In this document: piece by piece, positions 22,671-32,830 of the stretch
Layout: each line of letters begins with the position of its first letter
How positions within the stretch are numbered: the stretch's first letter is position 1
Origin: Argyresthia goedartella
Lineage: Eukaryota > Arthropoda > Insecta > Lepidoptera > Argyresthiidae
DNA: 64,000 nucleotides
NCBI GenBank assembly: GCA_949825045.1
Contig: OX463820.1
Span: 5,902,501-5,966,500 of the forward strand
Reading direction: 5' to 3'
Made by a program: the position numbers and the translations under genes
The notes under the pieces: model-generated
What the model saw: only the letters and a program-made list of their open reading frames with translations
What the model was told of the DNA's origin: nothing
Database searches by the model: none

Positions 22671-23575
22671 GTTAGGTGGGTCAGAATGGTGCTGGATTTG
22701 AACGCGTTAACTAAATAGCTTTTATCGACAGATCTCATGCAGCATTTACTTATTTAGTTACACCGAAGGCAGCTATTATTCTGATATTCAATTTTCAATC
22801 AATTAAATTTTGTAACGCCGTATGCAGCAAAGTTTTTGCTCCGACGGTTTTTAATGAATTCATCAACAACAACATAGCCTCAAGTTTTTTCCCCTAACAA
22901 GTGTCAGAGGCCATGTTTAGCCAGTATTGATTCTTTATCGCTTCACAAATCCGTTTTACAAAATTTACGTTTCACCAATGACAGCCGCTTTAAATGACAG
23001 CTCCTGACACCAATAATCGCGCTCTTCTTCTGCTTATTATTTTATTAATTTGGCGTGCTAACCTCTTTTGACGTTAATGTTGCCAGTGTCAAGTGTATTT
23101 AAAAGATCACTATTTGGTCAGGTTCTCTATGGAACTCTTGTGAGTAACTTGTTGTTGCTTCTTAGGAGGTCAGGGAGGACGAGAAGGGCTGTAGAAGCCA
23201 GGTATTTCCTTCGGACGTGAGCAGCGATCGGTCATACATCAATTTAAAGAAAACAAACTTCCTTCAAAACATCAATTTGACTACTATGTTCGGGGTGAGG
23301 TGATGTGAGGGGTCAGACAGATGTTAAAAGTCCAGAGTATTATTACAGAAGAGTTGTATTTAATCTATTAATAAACCAAACAAATTATATATTTTTTATA
23401 AATGTTATTTATGTCCATATGTTGAGTCAATGCACCCGGACGCAACGATTCCAATTGATGCACTAACTAGTAAATTGTAATAATTAGGTAAAGTGCCACG
23501 GACCTCTGCCATATTACGTGACCTGAGTACAAGTATAAAGGCGAATATACTGCGATATTTTTTTATTATTTTTTA
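22671..23575. other. No recognised feature
   Basis: Unique sequence with no motif-bearing frame. An AGGAGGTCAGGGAGGACGAG purine-rich patch lies near 23165. Confidence 0.45.
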
Positions 23576-23580
23576 TGATA

Positions 23581-23675
23581 TACAGGCACATACATTGCTT
23601 CTGTGACCACACTGGGATACTCTGTGTAGTGGGAACCAGAAACAGCTACATCACACACATATAAACATCCAAGAC
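23581..23675 (-). mobile_element. SINE-C 3' half fragment (antisense)
   Basis: TACAGGCACATACATTGCTT then GTGGGAACCAGAAACAGCTA and ATATAAACATCCAAGA are the reverse complement of the SINE-C lower half. Confidence 0.7.
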
Positions 23676-23724
23676 CTGCGTAATTTTTAGTGCCATTTGT
23701 GGCAAATAAAATGCTGTTTTGACT

Positions 23725-24120
23725 CCCAAATTCACCAAATGTTCATCAAATTTAGAACTCCAGTGTGGTTTCACGTAACCATATTAGTTGGTATAGGTCA
23801 CTTTCTGTCCGAATACTTAAGTTAGGTATGTTAGGTCACAACTTTATAATACAACCTGGAGCCGAAGCGAAGCAGAGCGGAGCGAGGCGAACCGTTGTTC
23901 AGTATAAATATAGGGTGTACAATTTTAATGAACATTTAGTAAACCTGAGTAAAATTTAGAAAATTTGTTGAAAATTTAATAAATTTGACGAACATTAAGT
24001 AAAATTGATGAACATTTATTAAATTTGATGAACATTAAATAAATTTGATGAACATATAGTAAATTTGATGAAAATTTAGTAAAATTTATAAACATTCAGT
24101 AAATTTGGGATGAAAAGTTT
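23725..24120 (+). repeat. Repeat with ~20-bp TGAACATT array (family G)
   Basis: The left part (TTTCACGTAACCATATTAGT, TATAGGTCACTTTCTGTCCG, CCTGGAGCCGAAGCG) aligns with 57200-57360. The right part (about 23917-24110) is an imperfect array of about nine units close to AAATTTGATGAACATTAAGT. At the left edge (23728-23752) one unit is present in inverted orientation (CACCAAATGTTCATCAAATT). Confidence 0.65.
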
Positions 24121-24399
24121 TTTTTATGTAACTTTGAAGTCAATTTGATAAACAGTTAATTAGCCATAAATTTCTAGATGTCTGAGATCGAGAATAGAGC
24201 TAAAGTAACTATGATTCAAGACGAAAATAAATAGTAATTCCGGATAGGAAGTTCCCAGCTCAGCAGGCACGCCTCGGTCATACTACGTGACCAGCTGTCC
24301 GGAGTAACGGCTGCTCAGGCTCATTGGCGCGTGCATTCACATGACGACGGGAACGCTACTTTGCCATACCCAGTTTAAGACGGATACGGAATCAATGGT

Positions 24400-24481
24400 C
24401 CAACAGTGGTCCAATATAGAGAAGAGGCAAAAAAATACGTATATGTATCTATAGTAATAAAGAAATTTGATTTGATTTGAA
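24400..24481 (+). mobile_element. LINE 3' tail with (ATTTG)n
   Basis: ACAGTGGTCCAATATAGAGA, then AGTAATAAAGAAATTTGATTTGATTTGA. It matches the 3' ends of the Jockey/CR1-like copies at 33372 (antisense) and 50348. Only the last ~80 bp are present. Confidence 0.6.
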
Positions 24482-24494
24482 TGGAGCGGACTAC

Positions 24495-24767
24495 ATTATT
24501 CAATATACTTTTATTGCACGGTAAATAATTAGTACAAACAAATGAACACTTGTGCGTAAAGGCGAGCTTCTAAAAAGAGATTTCTTCCAGCAAACCTAGG
24601 CAGGACAGGACAACAAATGAACACTTATTCGCAAAGGCGAGCTTCTAAAAAGAGATTTCTTCCAGCAAACCTAGGCAGGACAGGACAACAAATGAACACT
24701 TATGCGCAAAGGCGAGCTTATCTCTAAAAAGAGATTGTTTCCAACAAACCTAGGCAGGACAGGACAA
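24495..24767 (-). mobile_element. RTE-like LINE 3' tail, amplified as 75-bp tandem
   Basis: A minus-strand RTE tail whose terminal part is repeated three times. Units start at 24538, 24613 and 24688 with ACAAATGAACACTT and end CCTAGGCAGGACAGGACAA. Each contains AAAGGCGAGCTT and AGAGATTTCTTCCAGCAAAC (the third unit is slightly diverged). The period is exactly 75 bp between the first starts; the third unit has a small insertion. Confidence 0.8.
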
Positions 24768-25017
24768 TATAGTATAGTATAGTTTACCTTAACGCTCTAT
24801 ACGGTGCAATATTCATCGTTGACGCGTTATGCGGACTGTAACCAAAAAGAGCAGTCATATATTGAGTGGGCCCTAAAAGGGACATCGTTTAGAAAAACTT
24901 TCGCTGATGTGTTTATATTGTTATTATTATTTTCACTGGAAACAAAAGTCCCATGCTTATTCTTCCTAATGATGTAAACTTATTGTTCCTTGTTACATAC
25001 TAAACTAAACAACCACC

Positions 25018-25145
25018 TATACCTCGCGCCACGAATCAAGAGCGCTGGTCGACGTTGGCGGGAATTACTGCGCATATGTACAGGTATTGAAAAGTGACTA
25101 CTGCGCATTCAAGGACACCGCTCATAACTCGTGGCGCGAGGTATA
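25018..25145. mobile_element. Small TIR element (ACCTCGCGCCAC), copy 1
   Basis: The ends TACCTCGCGCCACGA and TCGTGGCGCGAGGTA are perfect inverted repeats, flanked by TA on both sides (compatible with a TA target duplication). The 128-bp interior contains ACTGCGCATATGTACA and ACTACTGCGCATTC. A diverged, reoriented copy lies at 29662-29768. Non-coding. Confidence 0.8.
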
Positions 25146-25147
25146 CT

Positions 25148-25799
25148 AACACCATCTAACACAATGCAATGAAGACTAACGCTCTCCTAAATGACTCCAC
25201 ATTTCTCAAAGCTTAAATGCATAAATATAAACTAAAGATGCGATACAATTTCCAGCCCATTTCGAGTTTCTGAGAAAATATGGAAAATGCATTAAATAAT
25301 GCATCAAAGCATTGTGCGAAACGCTCAGAAATTGAATGCAACATTCGCAATTAACTTTGCTGTTACATTTATTTTCATATACAGTCTGAAACTCCCCAGT
25401 TTCATGTTTCAGTACCCAGCGAGTTAACACTCATGCAATATTAACAGATATATGCATGTTAACGAACGAACTGTTAATGTTAATTTCAACGTCCTAAACC
25501 GAAACTGAGAGCTTTTTGAAATAGGGCGGTTCCCGTCTGTAACGTGCATATTACATTTTGCGCAGATGCGTGTTTGACTGATTTGTTTAGTTGACCGAGA
25601 GAGCGTTTCGACATTGGCCAAAAATGATTTTGTCCGTATGGCTATTCTCGCCTACAGCCACATTTTCCAACCGATTTTCACGAAAATCAGCACACAAGGT
25701 CCTTGATTTAATTAACATTTTAGTCGATCGCAACTTTTGATTGGGGGGAAAATAGGGGGAAAAGGGGGGAAGTTTGCTGTAGCGTTAGCGCTATAGTTT
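25148..25799. other. No gene seen; G-rich patches
   Basis: From 25740 the sequence has GGGGGGAAAATAGGGGG, then AAGGGGGGAAGTTTGCTGTA. The G-rich run plus AAGTTTGCTG.AGCGTTA recurs at 26330-26365, so a repeat is present; I cannot define its ends. Confidence 0.45.
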
Positions 25800-26232
25800 T
25801 AAAATGTATAGTAATGTATAAGTATTTAGTTTTTTAGAACATGACAACATGTACCTATTGTTTCGGTGTCCGTAATAGTACGTTTGAATCTACAACAACA
25901 TAGTTAATGTATGTATAAATGTATATTATAGATCTGGTGACTATCGGTAGGAATATATATCGAATTACTGAGTATAGGGACTGGCTTAAAATCAGCGATC
26001 GCAGATCACGGTCTGCGCTCATTAGCTGTGATGGTCACCTTTTCAACAATTGAAGATTATTACTTTTATATGTGTCAGATATGCACTTCAAAAATTTATC
26101 TATTCAATGTGTTCAAATATTACCACAACCATTTGTAATAAATTAATTACTTGCAATTATACTAACATGTGCAATGTACTTAAGCAAATGTATGTCTGTT
26201 GAATAAACGATTTTTCAATTTCAATTTCAATT
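25800..26232 (+). mobile_element. LINE 3' UTR with (AATTTC)n tail
   Basis: AT-rich UTR-like sequence ending TCTGTTGAATAAACGATTTT then repeated CAATTT units to about 26232. An AATAAA signal shortly before a short tandem tail is the usual LINE 3' end. No coding remnant was identified, and the left limit is a guess. Confidence 0.45.
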
Positions 26233-26337
26233 TATTTATCGACAGATTTCAATCAAATTTAAGAGGCATACTAAGGACTTTTTTCCCCAATATCTACACA
26301 AGATGTTGCGAAAAAAAAGGGGGGAGTGGAGGATAAA

Positions 26338-26348
26338 GGGGGGGGGGG
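26338..26348. repeat. Poly-G homopolymer (11 G)
   Basis: A run of 11 guanines following AGGATAAA, with GGGGGG just upstream (26319-26324). Part of the repeated 'G-run + AAGTTTGCTG' unit also seen near 25765. Confidence 0.8.
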
Positions 26349-26639
26349 AAGTTTGCTGCAGCGTTATAAATGGACGGATTTCAATTTTCAAAATTGAAGC
26401 TAGGTCTTCTGTTCTCACAGAACCACTAGTATACCATTTATTCTACATTCTCCAATGAGTTTATAATTACTCATCAATCGAACTTATCGTTGCCGCTTTC
26501 TGACTAGGCGGTACAGCAACGGTGTGGTGTCGGCGCGCTCGGTACGTACCCGCGTTACCGAACACGTATTTTCAACGCTCGCTTCCTGATCAGATAGCTC
26601 GTAATCCGCGGGATGGGTACGTCACCACTGTATACTGTG

Positions 26640-27233
26640 TATTATCAAAAACATCCAGTCGTTGGTCATTGGCCGAGCGAGCGAAGCGCTCCATATCGAC
26701 AAGATTGGAGGCCGATTTTGCTTTCGTCTGTCTCTATACGTGTCTGTCAGTTCCGGTCTAGGGGCCACGGTTTTCAAGTGATCCTCACAAAACTTGGCAC
26801 ACGTGTTCCTTGAATTAAAAGTATTTTTTTGTCATTAATTTTTTGTATGTTTTTTTTTTTCTGTGGGGTATCAAATTAAAGAGCTTCATGAGCCGGTTCT
26901 AAAAATATACTAAAACATTACCATATGGCCGCCTGTTTTCTAAAAATCCAAGAAATAATTTTCAAAACATACCAAGTTTGGACTCCTCGAAGTAGGACAC
27001 GGATTAGTAAAGAGGATCTATACAGACCATGAGAGTGAGTGAAATAGACTATAAATATTTTCGTGAAAAGTCAATAGATTGTATTTTAAATCGCAAAATG
27101 TAGTTTACAAAGTTATTGGTGCGGCTACTTCACTACTTGATTTTGATTGAATCTAAAATACTTACCTATAAATTGGTTCACAGTCCCCCTGTTAGCCAGG
27201 TCTACTGCCCACAGGGCCACTAGTATACATTAT
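26640..27233 (+). repeat. Unclassified repeat ending CACTAGTATA
   Basis: It shares CAAAATGTAGTTTACAAAGT and TATTGGTGCGGCTACTT (near 27095) with 58610-58655. Its end, GCCCACAGGGCCACTAGTAT, resembles CTCACAGAGACACTAGTTA at 58735 and CTCACAGAACCACTAGTATA at 26415. The shared terminal motif marks three members. A Helitron-type CTAG end is possible. The left boundary is not defined. Confidence 0.45.
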
Positions 27234-27668
27234 TATAGTATGGTATCGGCATGACAGGATTGAAAAAGGCCAAAGCGGGAAGATGCGCCTCTGATGCGGA
27301 CCGCGGCCGGCAACGTACGTAACGCATGCACTTGTTAAACACTAATTAGTGTAGACATAGTGAGCACATACTAATTGCCCTGTCGGTGCGAGCTGGCTTG
27401 CCTCCGCAGGATAATATCCCTACTGAGTACTGAGTACCGCAGGGTGCGTGTTTGTAGACTTTGGAGTGTTCCTGGCAAGTGGAAATACTCAGTTTTGGTA
27501 GTCAGTATTTCAGTAGTAAATACCTAATATAGAGCTTTATGTTTTGGAATTCCTTATTGAAAATAATAAGAATATTAACCTTCAACTTCCAACTTGTGTT
27601 ATGGACGTTTGCACTTTCAATTGTGTATTAATATCAAGACAAAGACGCATCTCACATGATACATTAAT

Positions 27669-27792
27669 CAGTACCTACCTACTACAGTACCTACACAATC
27701 AGTACCTACCTACTACAGTACCTACACAATCAGTACCTACCTACTACAGTACCTACACAATCAGTACCTACCTACTACAGTACCTACACAAT
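27669..27792 (+). repeat. Perfect 31-bp tandem array, four copies
   Basis: The unit CAGTACCTACCTACTACAGT plus ACCTACACAAT starts at 27669, 27700, 27731 and 27762, with no differences visible between copies. Because 31 is not a multiple of 3, the array reads through in shifting frames and produces the YLLQYLHN/YLPTTVPTQ pattern in the frame at 27544-27897. That frame is a by-product of the array, not a gene. Confidence 0.95.
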
Positions 27793-27950
27793 CGGGTTAT
27801 GTCAAGACAAATAGGAATTCTGCAAAGCTTATTATTAATTCAATTTAATCGTAGTATCAAGCTACTGCCACTTGATACTGCGATACAATTGAATTAGCAA
27901 GTGCGTATTATCAGGACATAGGGTGGGCTAATAAAGAATGAGGCAAAGAA

Positions 27951-28120
27951 ACTTTTGACGTGATAACGTCTTATAAAACGATGAACGCCGGCTGCACGTA
28001 CGAAAAAGCATGACTCATTGTCACGTTCCGCCTGAGCCGAGCGTGCAAGCGAGAGCGCGGAACAAGCGATAGAGAGGCACGATCGGCCTAAGAGTTTCTT
28101 ATGACGTTATTACGTAAAAT
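27951..28120. mobile_element. Candidate MITE with TGACGT..ATAACGTC arms
   Basis: The left arm ACTTTTGACGTGATAACGTC (27951) and right arm TCTTATGACGTTATTACGTA (ending about 28120) are imperfect inverted repeats of about 25 bp. The interior is GC-rich and conserved-looking (CATGACTCATTGTCACGTTC, GAGCGTGCAAGCGAGAGCGC). I recall this as a widespread lepidopteran repeat. Confidence 0.6.
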
Positions 28121-28530
28121 TATCGTCTGTAAACCGAATTTACAGACACCCATTTATTTTTGTCACTATTAGGCTTAGGTTTCAATAATCTCGAGTATCT
28201 ATGGAATGTCAAAGTTTTTTTACTTTTTTTTACTCGCTTTTTTTCTTTCGGCCCTTAGACAAAACAACAGAAAATTCAGCGAAAAAACAATCAATCAAAA
28301 AAGCTTGCGAAAAGTGTCTCCTAAACAAACAAACAGACATACATGACATTTAAGTCCATCCACTCGTAATCCTCGACCCTTTCGTATATCAAATGGTACA
28401 TATTTACGGAAGGCCCTTTAAACTGATTCACACTCTACACAGTGTGAGATTATGTGATAGCTATCTATATATTTTGCTTGGTTTTTGTTTGTGATTGAAG
28501 TAAGCACTTACGTACATAACACTATGGCCC

Positions 28531-28635
28531 TTACCACAAAAAAATAACTACTGTTCAAGGCTTCTTTAAGAAAAAAATGATGTGATTTGACGCTTGTTTT
28601 GAGGTTAAACGCTGTTTAATATTTTTTTGTGGTAA
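28531..28635. mobile_element. Small TIR element (TTACCACAAAAAAATA), copy 1
   Basis: The ends TTACCACAAAAAAATA and TATTTTTTTGTGGTAA are perfect 16-bp inverted repeats around a 105-bp non-coding unit containing ACTACTGTTCA and AAACGCTGTTTAAT. A second copy lies at 46251-46354. Flanking GGCC(C) in both copies suggests the true TIR may extend further out. Confidence 0.8.
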
Positions 28636-29063
28636 CATGGTATTAATCTGTGGATAGTGAGTGACAGATGAGTAATTTGGAACGCTTCTTGCTACTACTT
28701 ACATTTGTAAGTTTAAACACATCAGCACTTCGCCAAAGAACCCCTGAGAGTGGTATACCCCTGCCCTAAAAGATATAATAAGGAAATACTAATACACTAT
28801 ACTATCTTCTCCCTTCGCATGTAATCCTACATCGCTGTTGCTACATTAATGTGCCCTGTCCAGTACAGTGTATTTACCTCGAAACACTTCGAGGCATTCG
28901 ACCACAAAATATTTTTTTTCGACTACCCCTTACAAAGTGTAGTGAAGCACTCATACGCTTTGCTTTCGGGTCGGGCTAGGGAATTAGCGGTGGTCGAAGC
29001 GCTGAAGTGCTCAGCTGCATTTATCAATCAGCGTTATCTAAATATTCCGAAATGTCCACCGCC
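28636..29063. other. No recognised feature
   Basis: Unique sequence. The 74-codon frame at 28849-29073 has no recognisable domain. Confidence 0.45.
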
Positions 29064-29192
29064 TGCTTATTAACCTCTTGAATACCACCGGCGTTAGGTA
29101 ACGCCACTTTTCCGTTAAAGGCTTTCAATTTTATTACCATGGCATAAGGTTTAAAATCGCAACCCGTCTTAACTACCCTCGGTTTTTGAGAG
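29064..29192. mobile_element. Small repeat with TTAACCTCT / AGAGGTTAA ends, copy 1
   Basis: It begins TTAACCTCTTGAATACCACC and ends CCTCGGTTTTTGAGAGGTTAA, giving short inverted ends. The interior has TAACGCCACTTTTCCGTT and TTACCATGGCATAAGGTTTA, repeated at 53125-53325. The segment at 31668-31760 is a diverged relative. Confidence 0.65.
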
Positions 29193-29284
29193 GTTAAGGT
29201 CAATGTCAATGTGAAGATGTATAATTGGCTTAAAGATATTTATATAAGTTACATTACATTCATTTATTGTGCTGTATATCTTCC

Positions 29285-29316
29285 GAATAAAATAAAATAA
29301 AATAAAATAAATAATA
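29285..29316. repeat. (AAAAT)n microsatellite
   Basis: Five tandem AATAA/AAAAT units after TTCCGAATAA. Possibly the tail of an older insertion. Confidence 0.8.
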
Positions 29317-29399
29317 AAGCTATCTAAGTGGTAATTTTTGGTTCCAATTTTGGTTCAGTTTTATTTTACGCTAAGGGAATCACTGTCTGGAGTATTGAA

Positions 29400-29645
29400 T
29401 CATTACGCGTACGTAGGCGCCGTGTGCAGCAAGAGTGTCACTATGTTTATTTATGTTTTAAAAAGCATTTACGTCTTGTAAAGGGTGCCACAAACCGACG
29501 CCGGCGTAGGCGCAGGCTGAAGAGTAGTTGGCGGGACGACCTGCACAAGTTTCTCCCTAGCTTGGACGGACGTAGCCCAAGCTAGGGAATTCTGATTGCG
29601 AAAAGCGGAGGCTTTTGTCCAGCAGTAAGAAACCTAATGCCTGCA
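29400..29645 (+). pseudogene. RTE-like LINE C-terminal remnant
   Basis: The frame gives TNRRRRRRRLKSSWRDDL..., the basic 'R..GR...sWrDDl' segment of RTE-type RT C-termini, then a stop. In another frame AEAFVQQ follows (GGAGGCTTTTGTCCAGCAGT), which is the usual 'W..l.EAfvqqW' end. Then CCTGCAAATAAATG. Broken by a stop and a frameshift. Confidence 0.6.
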
Positions 29646-29661
29646 AATAAATGTAGCTAGC

Positions 29662-29768
29662 ATACCTCGCGCCACACGATATGAGCGATGGCTTTGAATG
29701 CGCAGTAGTCACTTTTCAATACATGTACATTTGTGCAGTAATTCCCTAAATGAATTCGTGGCGGTATA
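29662..29768. mobile_element. Small TIR element (ACCTCGCGCCAC), copy 2
   Basis: It opens CATACCTCGCGCCACACGAT and closes GAATTCGTGGCGGTATA. The interior is the reverse complement of the 25018 element (GAATGCGCAGTAGTCACTTT). The right TIR has lost part of its GCG. Confidence 0.75.
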
Positions 29769-29795
29769 CTACAAGTAACTTTGTTGCAGTTTTAG

Positions 29796-30040
29796 ACGAC
29801 CCCAATGGCCGGGTTGGCAGTGACCCTGCCTACAAAGCCAAGGGTCCCGGGTTCAAGTCCCGGTGGGGGCGAATATTTGTTTGATGAGAACGGATGTGTG
29901 TACCCTAGTCATGGTTGTTTATATATCTAAGTATAACATTTATCTATATAAGTATGTGTATCGTTGTCTAGCACCCAAGATACAGGGAATCCTAGTTTGG
30001 GGCTAGATCAATGTGTGTAAATGGTGTCCAAGGTATTATA
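29796..30040 (+). mobile_element. Metulj-type tRNA SINE, copy 4
   Basis: Complete head (ACGACCCCAATGGCCGGGTT), A-box-like TGGCCGGGTTGG, B box GGTTCAAGTCCCGGTGGGGG, body, and end GGTGTCCAAGGTATTATA. The B box has A in place of G (TTCAAGTCC), still close to consensus. Confidence 0.9.
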
Positions 30041-30325
30041 GTTCGGTTCACAGCCCCAGCCCTCCCCTGCGTCTTGTGAACTGCCTCCTTAATGTCATCC
30101 CGGAGACGATCTTATAAAATAGATAGACAGATCCTTGTAAGTGAAGGCGTCTTTAAGTAGCGGGGGTCCCCCTACCATGTCGTGTGAGTCAGACACTGTT
30201 GCCAGTTGAGGTGCAAAATGTAGAGCCTTTTTTTTTAGAATAATTTAAATGACCACCAAAATATTTTTTTCCTACCCAAAATGGGTAAATGATCACCAAA
30301 AGTTGCAGAAAATATCAGGGTAATC

Positions 30326-30403
30326 TACTGCGGTAGCTTAGGTGAAGGGTAAAGGGGGTGAGCGAAGCGAAGCGTGTTAGGTTGAACATGTAGGAACAAC
30401 AAA
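30326..30403 (+). repeat. Isolated B/D shared core
   Basis: CTACTGCGGTAGCTTAGGTG, GGTAAAGGGGGTGAGCGAAG and GTTGAACATGTAGGAACAAC match the core of B and D elements. No B or D terminal repeat is recognisable at either side, so the core stands alone here. Confidence 0.7.
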
Positions 30404-31667
30404 AAATACTTAAAACATTAACTTTAAGTGCACATAACATAAAAAGAAGTTTGATGATCATTTATCCAGACAGAATTTGGTGATCGTTTACTAATTGTGG
30501 CGGTCGTTTTGAATTTATTGGCAGTAAAATAGGACCTTTTTTGGTGATCGTTTAAACATAGGCCTTTTTTAAATAAAATAGTAATCATACAGACATATTT
30601 ACTTGCACACTCGTTGATTATTAAATATGAAAAGCATAGTTGGTAAAACAAGAAATCCAGTATTTTATACCTATACAGGTAAGCCACGTATGAAGAAACA
30701 ACAATTAGTTTTACTTCGATCATCAACTGTGTATAGAAGTGTCCGAATTAACTTCAACTGTTCTTAAACTTATTAGGTAGATATTTTTATCTCTACCACG
30801 GGCTTATATTACCGAAGACATGGAATGTTTCCTATAGCCGTCAATACAACCGTGAAAAACTGTTGAATGACTGTTCTGAGTCTCGAGTTTCGAGTCGAAA
30901 ATCGAGTTTTCAAGATCGACTCACCATAGTAACATAAGTTCGGAGGCCGCTTAAGAGCACGCATCTTAACGCTACCTCCAGGCTTAAGTCAGGGGTCATT
31001 AGTCTGGCCAAATGTAAGGATATTGCGAGCTTTTACAAAAGCTCGGGAGGGTAGGCAGAGAGCATGAAGCAGTTAGGTAAACAGAGGCTTTTGTAAGGTT
31101 TTCGGTGTACGTTAAGCTCTTTACTAAAGTAAGCATGTTAAGGTTAATATTTCTGGAAGATTGTAAGACAGTGTAGCGATTTTAAAGTGGTTAAATTATG
31201 TCATTATTTATTCGAACCTTTCTGGAGGTACGCCTCGTAAGTTTACATAATACATACTTGTTTCCCGAGTTGTATCCCAACGAATGCTCGTCAAAAACTC
31301 AAAATGAACACGCGTGTCTGAATGATTCCGTAATTACATTTTCCACAAAAAGTACCTCATTCACCAGATGGACAGAGAAAGCCTCCCTTCATGCACGAAA
31401 TTAATGCTATTCATTCTGAAAATGGAACAAAATGAGCGAAAAAGTCTTTGCACGGCGCAGAGTCAGATTAAATTAGGCTTTTTACCCTTAACTGTGTGTT
31501 TGTGAGTCACGAGAATTAAAATAAATGTAATTTATCAATTGCTGATGTATGCTTCATGTTTAAGGGGATTTATTCGCTTCTTTGTTCCCCCTATGTTTAC
31601 GTATAGCTATGTATAGTGCGCTAGAGGTCTGGATGGCAATCGGGAAGACATTAGAAAATATGATTTA
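30404..31667. other. No recognised feature
   Basis: AT-rich unique DNA. The 100-codon minus frame at 30424-30726 is hydrophobic and Lys/Ser-rich but shows no motif. The left end may include decayed B-family sequence (AAAATACTTAAAACATTAAC). Confidence 0.45.
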
Positions 31668-31760
31668 ACCCCTTGAGGTTTTAAATTTTATCAAAACGGC
31701 ACGAGGTTTCAAATCGCGGTGCCTCAAAACCAGGTCCAGGGATCGAAAGGTTAAGTAAGA
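31668..31760. repeat. Diverged relative of the TTAACC-ended repeat
   Basis: ATTTAACCCCTTGAGGTTTT at the left, GGTTTCAAATCGCGGTGCCT in the middle and ATCGAAAGGTTAAG at the right preserve the layout of 29064-29192 with extensive divergence. Confidence 0.45.
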
Positions 31761-32204
31761 TGTGGCTTTCCTGTCGTCTTCAAATATCAGGTATCAGTGG
31801 GTTAGAATGCGAATGAAGTGGACGGGTAATCTGATAGGCAACGGAGGGTGACAAACACACTTACAACATGTCTTCCCCAAGTGCCATCCCAACCTGTCGC
31901 GAACTGTATACTTCATCACAGTACAATCACACAACCACAATTTCAAAATAATTATAACGTCACGCCTTTTTCGCAAGGAAACTTCAACAAAGCTGTGGCG
32001 ATGGGCTGCCCTCCCTGCCACATAAAAGGAAATACTGAATAACTGGCTAAACAAAAAAAAACATTCTCCATGTCATGATGTATGTGTAAGACAATACAGT
32101 GTGATGCTAAAGATGCTAACCTGACCTAAAATCACAATGATAAGAACTTGACGGGTAAATTGTAGATATCGTTCAGCTTAATTGGATGGGGGAAGCTCCC
32201 CTGC

Positions 32205-32280
32205 TCCTCCTCTTAAGCGTGGGTGTGGGCACCACTATGCTTCTACCACCCCGTATGGAGAAATGCGTGACGCTATGTAT
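32205..32280 (-). repeat. 'TAGCGTCACGCC' repeat fragment
   Basis: On the minus strand: GATACATAGCGTCACGCATT, TCTCCATACGGGGTGGTAGA. Relatives lie at 38528, 55684 and 58918. A common lepidopteran interspersed sequence; class unknown to me. Confidence 0.6.
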
Positions 32281-32561
32281 CGTAAGTAAACCAAGAATAT
32301 CCCTCGCAATAAATCCCACGCGTTTCGCATTTAATTACCACTATACACCCTGAACAAAGCCTCGGCATTTACCCTCTAATATTTACCCTCGTGTTAGCTA
32401 CACACCGCGCGCATACATTACCCGCAAGATAAATTATTTTGCATTACTATACGGGTACTGGTTAAGGTGAAGCGATTATGTTACTATCGTGACGAGCGAC
32501 GGAACCGTTTGAAAGGTCTAACTGAAAGGGGATAAAGTTATTGTAAAATTTAAGGAGTTTT

Positions 32562-32796
32562 TAATAATAATAATACCTTGGACACTATTTACACACATTG
32601 ATCTAGCCCCCAAACTAGGATTCCCTGTATCTTGGGTACTAGACAACGATACACATACTTATATAGATAAATATTATACTTAGATAGATAAACAACCACG
32701 ACTAGGGTACGAACTATCGTTATCATCATACAAGTATTTCCCGCCACCGGGACTCGAACCGTAGGCAGGGTCACTGCCGACTCGGCCATTCGTATC
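32562..32796 (-). mobile_element. Metulj-type tRNA SINE, copy 5 (internal deletion)
   Basis: Standard end (AATAATACCTTGGACACTAT on plus) and body. In the head, GGACTCGAACC runs directly into GTAGGCAGGGTCACTGCCGA, so about 16 bp between the A and B boxes, present in other copies, are missing. That breaks tRNA-like promoter spacing. Confidence 0.9.
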
Positions 32797-32830
32797 ATCA
32801 GAGACACCATTTTGAAAAAGTGTTTCATAA

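Noticed and set aside
27669..27792. CRISPR-like array
   Set aside because: Contiguous identical 31-bp units with no spacers, in a eukaryotic repeat landscape; an ordinary minisatellite.
27544..27897. 117-codon frame with repeated YLLQYLHN/YLPTTVPT
   Set aside because: It is produced by the 31-bp tandem array; every frame through the array stays open.
29796..29870. Possible functional tRNA gene
   Set aside because: Intact A- and B-box-like sequences, but the body and end shared by eight copies show a SINE; no cloverleaf acceptor pairing could be confirmed.
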